NCBI GenBank assembly: GCA_947452135.1
Contig: CANGBT010000001.1
Coordinates: 1 to 64,000, forward strand
Reading direction: 5' to 3'
DNA: 64,000 bases
DNA from: Burkholderiales bacterium
Lineage (GTDB): Bacteria; Pseudomonadota; Gammaproteobacteria; Burkholderiales; Burkholderiaceae_C
Shown: piece after piece, positions 10,853 through 19,739 of the stretch
Position numbering within the stretch: the first letter of the stretch is position 1
Layout: the number at the start of each line of letters is the position of its first letter
The notes under the pieces: generated by a model
What the model was told of the DNA's origin: nothing
Seen by the model: the letters and a program-made list of their open reading frames with translations, nothing else
Databases searched by the model: none
Translations under genes and position numbers: made by a program

Positions 10853-12010
10853 TCACCGGTTGTGCCGCCGCTCGGGCTGCACGTGGCTGCTGAAAAAGCG
10901 CCACATTTCGCGCGAGGCGTCGGGTCCGCTCGGGTCGGTATAAGAGCCGCGCTCACTGCCGCCGGACCACGCGTGGCCGGCGCCGTGCAACAGCCAGTGC
11001 TCGGCCTGGGTCGCAGCGCTTTCGGTGCCCGGGTGGGTGATGCGGGTGTAGCAGCGCCCCTGCGCCGACACGCCTTGCTCGATCACCGGCGCCGGGCTGG
11101 GGCTGGCCATGGTGGCCAGTTCGCTGCGCCGCACCGCCACCTCGATGGCGCGCGCGCCGTTGTCCGGGTGAACGACGGTATCGCTGTCGCCGTGGAACAC
11201 GATCGTGGGCACCGGATCGACCACGCCGCTGTGCGTGGCGTCAGCCGGCTGTCCGTTCTGCATGGCTGACAAGGCAGACATCAGGTCACTTGCGGCACCG
11301 CTGGCCAGGCCTGAGTGGATGCCGACGGCGGCATACAGGTCAGGGTAGGTATGACCCAGGACGGCCGCCATCGCACCGCCGGCCGACAGCCCTGCTGCGT
11401 AGATGCGGCGCGCATCAAAGCCGTGTTCGGCGATCACGGCGTGAGTCAGGCCAGCCAGCACGGCCGGCTCGCCTTGGCCGCGCTGCTGGTGTCCTTTTTC
11501 GTACCAGTTCCAGCAGCGCCCCGGGTTGGCGTCTTGCGACTGCGCCGGGTAGAGCACTGCAAAGCCTTTCTCGCGTGCGAGCTCGTTCATGCCGGTGCCC
11601 GCAGCGAAGTCTTGCGGGCTTTGCGTGCAGCCGTGCAGCATCACCAACAACGGCAGCGGCCCGGTGTGTGCGGCTGCCGTGGGTGGCAAATACAGCTCGT
11701 AGCCGCGCGTCAGGCCAAGTTCGGTGTGCTGGCCGGTGAGGGTCAGGCCGAGGTGGTCGGTCGGCTCGAGCGCCGGGCGCGCTGCCAGCCCCACTTCGGC
11801 TTCGCGTTGGGCTTTGGTGTCGGGTGGTGTCACCGGCTGTGGTTCGACCTGGCTCACCACGCCTTCGACCACGACCGGCCGGTTTGGCTCGACCGGCTCC
11901 GCCGGAGCGGTGCCCAGCGATTGCTGGATGAACTGCGCCACCCGGCCCAGGCGCCCCGACTGGGTGAGCCGGGCCACGTCTTTCATCCAGCGTTGAAGCG
12001 AATCGGGCAT
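10853..12010 (-). CDS. PHB depolymerase family esterase
   Basis: 'LPLLVMLHGCTQSPQDFAAGTGMNELAREKGFAVLYPAQ', 'AGLSAGGAMAAVLGHTYPDLYAAVGIHSGL', 'HGAGHAWSGG'; start chosen at MPDSLQRW. Confidence 0.88.
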   Translation of the reverse strand: MPDSLQRWMKDVARLTQSGRLGRVAQFIQQSLGTAPAEPVEPNRPVVVEGVVSQVEPQPVTPPDTKAQREAEVGLAARPALEPTDHLGLTLTGQHTELGLTRGYELYLPPTAAAHTGPLPLLVMLHGCTQSPQDFAAGTGMNELAREKGFAVLYPAQSQDANPGRCWNWYEKGHQQRGQGEPAVLAGLTHAVIAEHGFDARRIYAAGLSAGGAMAAVLGHTYPDLYAAVGIHSGLASGAASDLMSALSAMQNGQPADATHSGVVDPVPTIVFHGDSDTVVHPDNGARAIEVAVRRSELATMASPSPAPVIEQGVSAQGRCYTRITHPGTESAATQAEHWLLHGAGHAWSGGSERGSYTDPSGPDASREMWRFFSSHVQPERRHNR

Positions 12011-12169
12011 GGTGACTTTCGGGTGGTGGAGCAAGACGCCGCGGCCTGAGGCAGGCACAAGGGTCGCGATGCGCGCGGTGCCATGTGATTGTGGCCAGCC
12101 GCGCGCGTCGCCGGGTTGCTATTTGCCGTGGTTCGGTGATTGCGTGGCCGTCACTGTGTGCGCTCAGAC

Positions 12170-12197
12170 CTTGAAGCGTGGGCGAGTGTCCCCACAT
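12170..12197 (+). promoter_or_regulatory. Sigma32 (RpoH)-type heat-shock promoter upstream of htpG
   Basis: CTTGAA (12170-12175), 14-nt spacer, CCCCACAT (12190-12197); 77 nt before the htpG ATG. Confidence 0.75.
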
Positions 12198-12274
12198 CGC
12201 CTGAGAGTTGAGGGTTTCCCGCGCGGGAACCTCACCGGAGTTTTGGCAAGCAACCCACGATCAACGAAGCGACC

Positions 12275-14155
12275 ATGAGCAAACAAACCCTTTCCTTTCA
12301 GGCCGAGGTCAAGCAGATCCTGCACCTCGTCACCCATTCGCTGTATTCGAACAAAGAGATTTTTCTGCGCGAACTGGTCTCCAACGCATCTGACGCCTGC
12401 GACAAGCTGCGCTTCGAGGCGATCAACCAGCCTGAGCTTTATGAAGATGCGCCGAACCTCGAGGTGCGCCTGAGCTTCGACACGGAAAACAAGACGCTGA
12501 CGATTCGCGACAACGGCATCGGCATGAGCGCTGAAGAAGCCGTGGCCAACCTGGGCACGATCGCCAAGAGCGGCACGCGTGAATTCATGGCCAAGCTCGA
12601 GGGCGACCAGAAAAAGGACGCGCAGCTGATCGGGCAGTTCGGCGTGGGCTTTTACAGCGGCTTCATCGTGGCCGATCGCATCACCGTCGAGACCCGACGC
12701 GCCGGCGCGAAGCCTGAAGAAGGTGTGCGCTGGAGTTCCGAGGGAACGGGCGACTTCGAAGTCGAAACCATCACCCGCCCCGAGCGCGGCACTTCGATCA
12801 TCTTGCACCTGCGCGAGGGCGAAGAAGAGTTCCTGAGCGGCTGGAAGCTCAAGTCCATCGTCAGCAAGTACTCCGACCACGTGTCGCTGCCCATCCTGAT
12901 GCAAAAGGAAGAGTGGGACGCTGAACAAAGCAAGCAGGTCACCCGCGATGAGTGGGCTCCTGTCAACAAGGCCGCAGCCCTGTGGACGCGCAGCAAGAGC
13001 GACATCACCGAAGAGCAGTACCAAGAGTTCTACAAGCAGATCAGCTACGACACCACCAACCCGCTGGCCTACACGCACAACCGGGTCGAAGGCCGCAGCG
13101 AGTACACGCAGCTGCTCTACATCCCGGCCAAGGCGCCGTACGACCTGTGGAACCGCGACAAGCGCGGCGGCGTGAAGCTCTACGTCAAGCGCGTGTTCAT
13201 CATGGACGACGCCGAAGCGCTGATGCCGGTTTATCTGCGCTTCGTCAAGGGCGTGATCGACAGCGCCGATTTGCCGCTCAACGTCAGCCGCGAATTGCTG
13301 CAGGAAAGCCGTGACGTCAAGGCGATCCGCGAAGGCTCGACCAAGCGCGTGCTGAGCATGCTCGAAGCGCTGGCCGACAGCGAAGACGAAGCCGATAAGG
13401 CCAAGTACGCGTCGTTCTGGCGCGACTTCGGGCAGCTGCTCAAGGAAGGCGTGGGCGAAGACCACGCCAACGTCGAGCGGCTGGCCAAGCTGCTGCGCTT
13501 TTCGAGCACGCACGCCGACGAGGGAGTGTCGTTTGCAGACTATGTCTCGCGCATGAAAGAAGGCCAAGAGGCGATCTACTACATCACCGCCGACAGCCTG
13601 GCCGCCGCCAAGGGCAGCCCGCAGTTGGAGATTTATCGCCAAAAGGGCATCGAGGTCTTGCTGTTCACCGACCGTGTCGACGAGTGGATGCTCAGCCACC
13701 TGTCCGAGTTTGATGGTCACGCACTGCAAAGCGTCGCGAAGGGCTCGGTTGACCTCGGCAAGCTGCAAGACGAAGAAGAAAAGAAGCAGGCCGAGCAGGT
13801 GGCCGAAACTTTCAAGCCGGTGCTCGATCGCCTGAAAGAAGTGCTCAAAGGCCGCGCCAAGGACGTGCGCGTCACGACCCGGCTGGTCGATTCACCCGCG
13901 TGTTTGGTGGTCGAAGAAGGCGACCTGAGCGGTCACCTTTCGCGCTTGCTCAAGCAGTCCGGCCAGGGCGCCCCCGCGTCCACGCCGATCCTGGAGGTCA
14001 ACGCCAAGCATCCGCTGGTGAGCAGCCTGGCATCGAGTGAGCACTTCGACGATCTGGCACACATCCTGTTCGATCAGGCCGCTCTGGCCGAAGGCGGCCA
14101 CCTCGAAGACCCGGCGGCGTACGTGCGACGCGTCAACGCGATGCTGATCGGTTGA
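12275..14155 (+). CDS. htpG: Molecular chaperone HtpG (Hsp90)
   Basis: '[42 protein letters not shown]', '[16 protein letters not shown]'. Confidence 0.97.
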   Translation: MSKQTLSFQAEVKQILHLVTHSLYSNKEIFLRELVSNASDACDKLRFEAINQPELYEDAPNLEVRLSFDTENKTLTIRDNGIGMSAEEAVANLGTIAKSGTREFMAKLEGDQKKDAQLIGQFGVGFYSGFIVADRITVETRRAGAKPEEGVRWSSEGTGDFEVETITRPERGTSIILHLREGEEEFLSGWKLKSIVSKYSDHVSLPILMQKEEWDAEQSKQVTRDEWAPVNKAAALWTRSKSDITEEQYQEFYKQISYDTTNPLAYTHNRVEGRSEYTQLLYIPAKAPYDLWNRDKRGGVKLYVKRVFIMDDAEALMPVYLRFVKGVIDSADLPLNVSRELLQESRDVKAIREGSTKRVLSMLEALADSEDEADKAKYASFWRDFGQLLKEGVGEDHANVERLAKLLRFSSTHADEGVSFADYVSRMKEGQEAIYYITADSLAAAKGSPQLEIYRQKGIEVLLFTDRVDEWMLSHLSEFDGHALQSVAKGSVDLGKLQDEEEKKQAEQVAETFKPVLDRLKEVLKGRAKDVRVTTRLVDSPACLVVEEGDLSGHLSRLLKQSGQGAPASTPILEVNAKHPLVSSLASSEHFDDLAHILFDQAALAEGGHLEDPAAYVRRVNAMLIG

Positions 14156-14201
14156 TCTGCTGGAAGGCGAGCGGTCCGAATCGGGCTGCTCCAGAAAACA
14201 G

Positions 14202-14228
14202 AAAACCGGCCAGATGGCCGGTTTTTTC
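14202..14228 (+). terminator. Intrinsic terminator after htpG (convergent with the PEP-CTERM gene, possibly bidirectional)
   Basis: AAAACCGGCC-AGAT-GGCCGGTTTTTT. Confidence 0.85.
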
Positions 14229-14243
14229 TTGAGGCAGCGACGC

Positions 14244-14900
14244 TCAGGCTTGCTTGCGGCGGCGAGCCATGAAGCCCACCACGCCCAGACCCGCCAGCAT
14301 CAACGCATAGGTTTCTGGCTCGGGAACGGGAGCCGTGACCAGTTCGATGGTGTAGTCCTGCTCGCGAGTTTGGTTGTTCTGGTCGAAGCTGACGTCGGCC
14401 ATGTGGATGGTGAACTGACCACCGTTGCCGAAGAACACGGGCAGGTCGGTCCAGTCGATCAACAAGTCGACGGCTTGGTCGCCGATCAGGCCAACGGTTG
14501 CGATGCCCGAGGCGGTCACGGTCTGGAGTCCGCTCAACGGGTTGTTGAACGAGAAAGTCGCGGTAACTCCCAGATCATTGGTCTCATTCCCGACAAGGGG
14601 AAAGTAACCTGGGCCGGTGATGGCGGGAAGAACCGTTCCGTCCTTCAGCTTGATGTTGCCAAACTTGAAGGAGGCGCTGGTGGCTCCCTCGGCGAGGGAA
14701 AAGGACCGGCCCGTGGTGTCCTCCGTGAAATCGACGCCCAGCTTGTCGAGATTGAACGCTTCACCGACGGCGTTGGTGGTCGCGCTGTAGCCAGATCCTG
14801 GCGTGAAGTGAGATGCTGAAACGTCGAACTGAATGGCCGACGCATAGGTGGTTGCGCTGACCATCGCCAGACCAGCCAGCAGCTTGGTGAATGTTTTCAT
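14244..14900 (-). CDS. PEP-CTERM sorting domain protein (secreted)
   Basis: Signal peptide 'MKTFTKLLAGLAMVSATTYASA'; C-term 'PVPEPETYALMLAGLGVVGFMARRRKQA'. Confidence 0.88.
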   Translation of the reverse strand: MKTFTKLLAGLAMVSATTYASAIQFDVSASHFTPGSGYSATTNAVGEAFNLDKLGVDFTEDTTGRSFSLAEGATSASFKFGNIKLKDGTVLPAITGPGYFPLVGNETNDLGVTATFSFNNPLSGLQTVTASGIATVGLIGDQAVDLLIDWTDLPVFFGNGGQFTIHMADVSFDQNNQTREQDYTIELVTAPVPEPETYALMLAGLGVVGFMARRRKQA

Positions 14901-15044
14901 GGGGAATCCTGGAAGTGAAAAGGGTGTCAGGCCGTCCCTGCACCCAACGGAAACAGGAAATTTGCCCACGAATTCACTGTATCGACGACGGGATGCGCCC
15001 GCATCCCCCTGAACAGGGGGTTTTGAGCTGCCGGCCCGCTTTTC

Positions 15045-16082
15045 TCAGTCGCGCAGAACCTGCTGCTGCAACTGCTGCGTGATCTGCCGCCAGTAGGCTT
15101 CAGTGCCGAACCAGGGAAAGCTCGGCGGAAAGGCCGGGTCTGACCAGCGCTTGGCGAGCCAGGCGCACTGGTGCACGATGCGCAAGGTGCGCAGCGGCTC
15201 GATCAGCGCCAGTTCGCGGTCGTCGAAGTCGCGGAACTGCTCGTAGCCCCTCAGCAGCGAGCGCAGTTGCTGCTTGGCCGCCACCGCGTCGCCCGACAGC
15301 AGCATCCACAGGTCCTGCACGGCGGGGCCGGTCAGGCAGTCATCCAGATCCACGAAGTGCGGGCCGGCGTCCGTCCACAGGATGTTGCCCACGTGGCAGT
15401 CGCCGTGCAGCCGGAGTCGTTCGATGACGCCCACACGCTCAAACGCGTCTTGCGCCAGGTTCAGTGCGGCATCGACGGCGTCCTTCCACTCGGCCTGAAC
15501 GGGCGGTGGAATGTCGCCGTGTTCGAGCAGCCAGTCGCGGCAATCCCAGCCGAACTCGTTCATGGACAGTTCGCGCCGGTTTGCGAAAGGCTGGCGTGCG
15601 CCAACGAGATGCATGCGGCCGATGAAACGGCCGATCCATTCGAGCGTGGCCGGGTCCTCCAGTTCGGGTGCGCGACCCGCCTTGCGGTCGGTGACGCAAA
15701 ACCGGTACGCCCCCTCGGGCGTCGAGATCTCGGCCAGCGTGGACGGCTCGCCCATCAGCCTGGCCGCAACGCTGGAGTCGCCATTTGTGTGCAGCGCCCA
15801 AGGTGCGGCGATGGGGATTTCCTCGGCCATCAACTCGCTGGCAAATGCGTGCTCTTCCAGGATTTGCACATCTGTCCAGCGGTTGGGGCGGTAGAACTTC
15901 GACACGACCGCGCGGCCATCTTCAAGAAAAAGCTGGAAAACGCGGTTCTCGAAAGAGTTCAGTTGCAGCAGCCGGCCATCGGCGTACAGAGCGACGCTGT
16001 CCATGGCGTCCAGAACGGTCGCGGGGGTCAATCCCGCGTAGGGAGTCTGCTGAGGCGCAGCGGGGTGAGGAAGTTCGTTCAC
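15045..16082 (-). CDS. srkA: Serine/threonine protein kinase, SrkA/YihE-like (stress response kinase A)
   Basis: 'SFENRVFQLFLEDGRAVVSKFYRPNRWTDVQILEEH', 'RLHGDCHVGNILWTDAGPHFVDLDDCLTGPAVQDLWMLL'. Confidence 0.88.
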   Translation of the reverse strand: MNELPHPAAPQQTPYAGLTPATVLDAMDSVALYADGRLLQLNSFENRVFQLFLEDGRAVVSKFYRPNRWTDVQILEEHAFASELMAEEIPIAAPWALHTNGDSSVAARLMGEPSTLAEISTPEGAYRFCVTDRKAGRAPELEDPATLEWIGRFIGRMHLVGARQPFANRRELSMNEFGWDCRDWLLEHGDIPPPVQAEWKDAVDAALNLAQDAFERVGVIERLRLHGDCHVGNILWTDAGPHFVDLDDCLTGPAVQDLWMLLSGDAVAAKQQLRSLLRGYEQFRDFDDRELALIEPLRTLRIVHQCAWLAKRWSDPAFPPSFPWFGTEAYWRQITQQLQQQVLRD

Positions 16083-16894
16083 CGGCCCATGGTAAGCGGC
16101 GCGGCCCTCGGGTCGACCTGGGTCTGGTTTGGTTTGTCCACTGCAACTGATTCTGTTGGCGCAGCACGAGAGGGTTCGGGTTCCCGCTCGGACCCGGCGC
16201 CCGCGAGGCCCTCAGAGGTGAAAAACGAATCCTGAAACAGGCTCGATTCCTGCCACTTGGGTTTGCGCTGTGCCCTGCGCGCAGCGACCGTGGTGGCCAA
16301 GGTGGTCCACGCGACATCCAGCATGGGCGACGGGTGCAGTTCAGGCGGAGCCCGATCCCCGTGTGCGAAGGTGCCAGTCGGCAAGATCGACCGCAATTCG
16401 GAGATGTCGGGCAACTGCTGCGCGGTCACGCGCAGATGCTTGATGCCGCAGGCGGCCAAGACAGACTGTCGAACCTGCAGGCTGCGCCTCGACCGCGGCC
16501 GGTCACCATCCAGATCGACCGCGAGAAGAACGCGCCCGTCGGGGTCACACAAGGCAAAAGTCACGTGACTCGACCCCAACAGGGTGTGCCAGTAGCGTGC
16601 CTTCGATGCATCGTCAGGCTGGCAAAAGCGCACCAGAGCCAGTTTGGGGACGATGAGATGCCGTGGAAATGCGGTGCGAAGGTGGCGATACAGGCGGCGC
16701 TCATGCGAACCAAGAACTGCACGAGCTGAAACCGCCCACTCCTTTGGCAACGCGGGGGCGGCATTCGAACGCCGAGCCCACGCGCCCAACAGGCAACCCA
16801 GTGGCAAAGCCACGAGGCACGCCAGGATCAAATCGGTGATGGTGATGGTCGGGTTCACGGGGACGATGTTAAACAACCGACTGCGGCAAGACAC
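16079..16894 (-). CDS. DUF2726-like domain protein with N-terminal membrane helix
   Basis: Hydrophobic 'ITDLILACLVALPLGCLLG'; 'HERRLYRHLRTAFPRHLIVPKLALVRFC...FALCDPDGRVLLAVDLDGDR...LAACGIKHLRV'; start codon uncertain. Confidence 0.6.
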   Translation of the reverse strand: MSCRSRLFNIVPVNPTITITDLILACLVALPLGCLLGAWARRSNAAPALPKEWAVSARAVLGSHERRLYRHLRTAFPRHLIVPKLALVRFCQPDDASKARYWHTLLGSSHVTFALCDPDGRVLLAVDLDGDRPRSRRSLQVRQSVLAACGIKHLRVTAQQLPDISELRSILPTGTFAHGDRAPPELHPSPMLDVAWTTLATTVAARRAQRKPKWQESSLFQDSFFTSEGLAGAGSEREPEPSRAAPTESVAVDKPNQTQVDPRAAPLTMGR

Positions 16895-17038
16895 ATCTTT
16901 GGGCCTACCGCTTCTGTTACAGTCGCGGGCTTCCCTGAAAGTTCGTCTTCAAGGGAGGCTTGTGGGCGGGCTTCAGCCCGCTTCAGGAAAGCTCGAGAGG
17001 CTGCCAAGTCAAGAAGCAGTTCCGAGAGCAACTCGATG

Positions 17039-17066
17039 CCGGTGGTTTCGCCACCGGTTATTTTTT
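17039..17066 (+). promoter_or_regulatory. Terminator-like hairpin in the rplM leader (candidate attenuator)
   Basis: CCGGTGG-TTTCG-CCACCGG followed by TTATTTTTTA, ending about 22 nt before the rplM ATG. Confidence 0.55.
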
Positions 17067-17088
17067 AGTCATTTATCTGGAAAAAACC

Positions 17089-17517
17089 ATGAAAACCTTC
17101 AGCGCCAAACCGGCTGAGGTGACGCATGAGTGGTTTGTGATTGACGTGACCGACAAGGTCCTCGGCAGGGTGGCCAGTGAAGTCGCCCTCCGTTTGCGCG
17201 GCAAGCACAAAGCCATTTACACGCCACACGTCGACACGGGCGATTTCATCGTCATCGTCAATGCGGACAAGATTCGCGTCACTGGCAACAAGGCCAACGA
17301 CAAGATCTATTACCGTCACACGGGTTACCCCGGTGGTATCTACGGCACCAAGTTCAAGGACATGCAGGCCAAGCACCCTGGCCGCGCGCTCGAGAAGGCT
17401 GTCAAGGGCATGTTGCCCAAGGGCCCGCTTGGCTACGCCATGGTCAAGAAGCTCAAGGTCTACGCAGGCGACGCCCATCCGCACGCTGCGCAGCAACCCA
17501 AAGTTCTGGAACTCTAA
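17089..17517 (+). CDS. rplM: 50S ribosomal protein L13
   Basis: '[53 protein letters not shown]'. Confidence 0.97.
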   Translation: MKTFSAKPAEVTHEWFVIDVTDKVLGRVASEVALRLRGKHKAIYTPHVDTGDFIVIVNADKIRVTGNKANDKIYYRHTGYPGGIYGTKFKDMQAKHPGRALEKAVKGMLPKGPLGYAMVKKLKVYAGDAHPHAAQQPKVLEL

Positions 17518-17528
17518 GGGGACACGTG

Positions 17529-17921
17529 ATGATCGGAAATTGGAACTACGGCACAGGCCGTCGCAAGTCATCCGTGGCACGTGTCTTCATGAAGAAGGGC
17601 ACTGGACAAATTCTCGTCAACGGCAAGTCCGTTGAAGATTACTTTGGCCGGCAGACCTCGATCATGATCGTCAAGCAACCCTTGATGCTCACGTCGAACG
17701 ACGCAGCCTTTGATGTGAAGGTGAATGTGCACGGTGGCGGTGAGTCCGGGCAAGCCGGTGCCGTGCGCCACGGCATCACCCGCGCACTGATTGATTACGA
17801 CGCAGCGCTCAAGCCCGAACTGAGCCGCGCCGGATTCGTCACTCGTGACGCCCGTGAAGTCGAACGCAAGAAAGTCGGCTTCCACGGTGCCCGTCGCCGC
17901 AAGCAGTTCAGCAAGCGTTAA
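17529..17921 (+). CDS. rpsI: 30S ribosomal protein S9
   Basis: '[37 protein letters not shown]...[18 protein letters not shown]'. Confidence 0.97.
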   Translation: MIGNWNYGTGRRKSSVARVFMKKGTGQILVNGKSVEDYFGRQTSIMIVKQPLMLTSNDAAFDVKVNVHGGGESGQAGAVRHGITRALIDYDAALKPELSRAGFVTRDAREVERKKVGFHGARRRKQFSKR

Positions 17922-17945
17922 TCCACGCTGTTTGCTGGTTGCAAG

Positions 17946-17968
17946 AAGCCGCCTACGGGCGGCTTTTT
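17946..17968 (+). terminator. Intrinsic terminator after rpsI
   Basis: AAGCCGCC-TACG-GGCGGCTT plus T-run; UACG tetraloop. Confidence 0.88.
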
Positions 17969-18068
17969 CGTTGCCGGAACGCGCAATGCAATACCCTGAC
18001 AGTTCGAAGGTTGAGGGGCGCCGACCGATAATCGAGCGAGATTTTCGTGAGTCGGGAGGTACCACACC

Positions 18069-18449
18069 ATGAGTTCAGTCGCACAAGCAACACCAGACCA
18101 GTCCACATCGCAGGAGCCGCCGCCGCCTTTGGTCTTCACCGACAGCGCGGCATCCAAGGTCAAGGAGTTGGTCGATGAAGAGGGCAACCCCGATCTGAAA
18201 CTGCGCGTGTTTGTTCAGGGCGGCGGATGCTCAGGCTTCCAGTACGGGTTCACCTTCGATGAAGTGATGAATGAAGACGACAGCCGCATGGACAAGAACG
18301 GAGTCACCTTGCTGATCGATGCGATGAGCCTGCAGTATCTGATGGGCGCCGAGATCGACTACAAGGACGATCTGCAGGGCGCTCAGTTCGTCATCAAGAA
18401 CCCCAATGCCACGACGACTTGCGGTTGTGGGTCTAGCTTTTCAGTCTGA
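18069..18449 (+). CDS. erpA: Iron-sulfur cluster insertion protein ErpA
   Basis: A-type carrier: '[21 protein letters not shown]', '[16 protein letters not shown]'. Confidence 0.95.
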   Translation: MSSVAQATPDQSTSQEPPPPLVFTDSAASKVKELVDEEGNPDLKLRVFVQGGGCSGFQYGFTFDEVMNEDDSRMDKNGVTLLIDAMSLQYLMGAEIDYKDDLQGAQFVIKNPNATTTCGCGSSFSV

Positions 18450-18473
18450 GCTGAGCCGGCTGGAATTTCGCTT

Positions 18474-18504
18474 CAACTGCCGCCTGTGGGCGGCAGTTGC
18501 TTTT
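18474..18504 (+). terminator. Intrinsic terminator between convergent erpA and anmK
   Basis: CAACTGCCGCC-TGTG-GGCGGCAGTTG-CTTTT (11-bp stem). Confidence 0.85.
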
Positions 18505-18521
18505 GTGGCGCACCACCAGCG

Positions 18522-19658
18522 TCAACTGCCCGCCGGATAGATGGCACCCAGCACCCGCGGTCCCGTTGCGCCGGTGGCTGCGGCCAGGTTTCCCGGGCGA
18601 CGGTCAACACACAGTTGGGCAAGCCACGCAAAGGCCACGGCTTCGACGCCGTCCACTGGAATTCCGTGAGCCTCGGTCGACTCGACCTTGACCTGCGGTA
18701 GGCGCCGGACCAGAAGCCCCATCAGGTGATCATTCTTGGCGCCGCCGCCGCAGACCAGCAGGCTGCGAGCGTCTGGGGCATGACGACGAAGGGAGTCTTC
18801 ACATGACCAAGCCGTCAGTTCGGCAAGACTGGCCTGAACGTCTTCGGGCTTGAGTGCTCCGGCATCCGCACGTTGCAGGCAGTCTCGCAACCACTGCTCG
18901 TTGAACAAGTCTCGTCCCGTGCTCTTGGGCGGCAGCATCGCGAAGTACGGCTCGTCCTGCATGGCACGCAGCAGGCATTCGTTGACTTCACCCGAGGATG
19001 CCCAGTGGCCGCCCCAGTCACAGGGTTGCTGCAAATGCACGCCAGCCCAGTGGTCCATCAACACGTTGCCCGGGCCGCAGTCGAAGCCGAAGGTGAGGCG
19101 GTCGCGTGCCAGCACCGACATGTTGCTCATACCCCCGAGGTTCAAGACGGCCACGGTGTACTCGCCCGAGCCCAGGAAGACCGCCCGGTGGAACGCCGGC
19201 ACCAGCGGCGCACCCTGGCCACCCGCTGCGACATCCCTGGAGCGGAAATCGGCGACCACGTCGATACCCGTCAGCTCGGCCAGCAGCGCCGCATTGTTGA
19301 TTTGCAGCGTGTAACCCGTCGCGTCAAATTCGTGGGGGCGGTGACGCACCGTCTGCCCGTGCGCTCCGATGGCGGTCACCTCGCGATGCGCCACCTGCGC
19401 TTGCTCCAGCACGGATTGAGACACCTCTGCGTACACGCGAGCCAGCGCATTACCGGCAAGGGCGGCACGGTGCAGTTCATCCGGGCCGGAGACATTGAGC
19501 CGCAGCAGCTCTTGCATCAATTCGGATTGGAACGGGCGATGGGCATGTGCCAAGATGTCCACGGACAAGGGAACATCGGCCTCGCTCAAACGCACCAGCA
19601 CTCCGTCGACGCCGTCCAGCGACGTGCCCGACATCAACCCGATGAAGATCCGGCTCAT
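18522..19658 (-). CDS. anmK: Anhydro-N-acetylmuramic acid kinase
   Basis: 'MSRIFIGLMSGTSLDGVDGVLVRL', 'IGAHGQTVRHRP', 'FDCGPGNVLMDHW', 'LLVCGGGAKNDHLM'. Confidence 0.95.
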   Translation of the reverse strand: MSRIFIGLMSGTSLDGVDGVLVRLSEADVPLSVDILAHAHRPFQSELMQELLRLNVSGPDELHRAALAGNALARVYAEVSQSVLEQAQVAHREVTAIGAHGQTVRHRPHEFDATGYTLQINNAALLAELTGIDVVADFRSRDVAAGGQGAPLVPAFHRAVFLGSGEYTVAVLNLGGMSNMSVLARDRLTFGFDCGPGNVLMDHWAGVHLQQPCDWGGHWASSGEVNECLLRAMQDEPYFAMLPPKSTGRDLFNEQWLRDCLQRADAGALKPEDVQASLAELTAWSCEDSLRRHAPDARSLLVCGGGAKNDHLMGLLVRRLPQVKVESTEAHGIPVDGVEAVAFAWLAQLCVDRRPGNLAAATGATGPRVLGAIYPAGS

Positions 19659-19671
19659 GGGCTGACCCCGC

Positions 19672-19698
19672 AAATGCAAAGGCCCGCTTTCGCGGGCC
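19672..19698 (-). terminator. Hairpin plus short T-rich tail between the M23 peptidase gene and anmK
   Basis: On the minus strand GGCCCGC-GAAA-GCGGGCC-TTTGCATTT. Confidence 0.55.
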
Positions 19699-19739
19699 GC
19701 CACAGATCGAAATCCGTCATCGTCGTGGGGCAGTCGAAA

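Noticed and set aside
15171-16235. Plus-strand 354-aa ORF opposite srkA
   Set aside because: Biased composition, no recognisable domain, and it lies opposite a clear kinase-fold gene.
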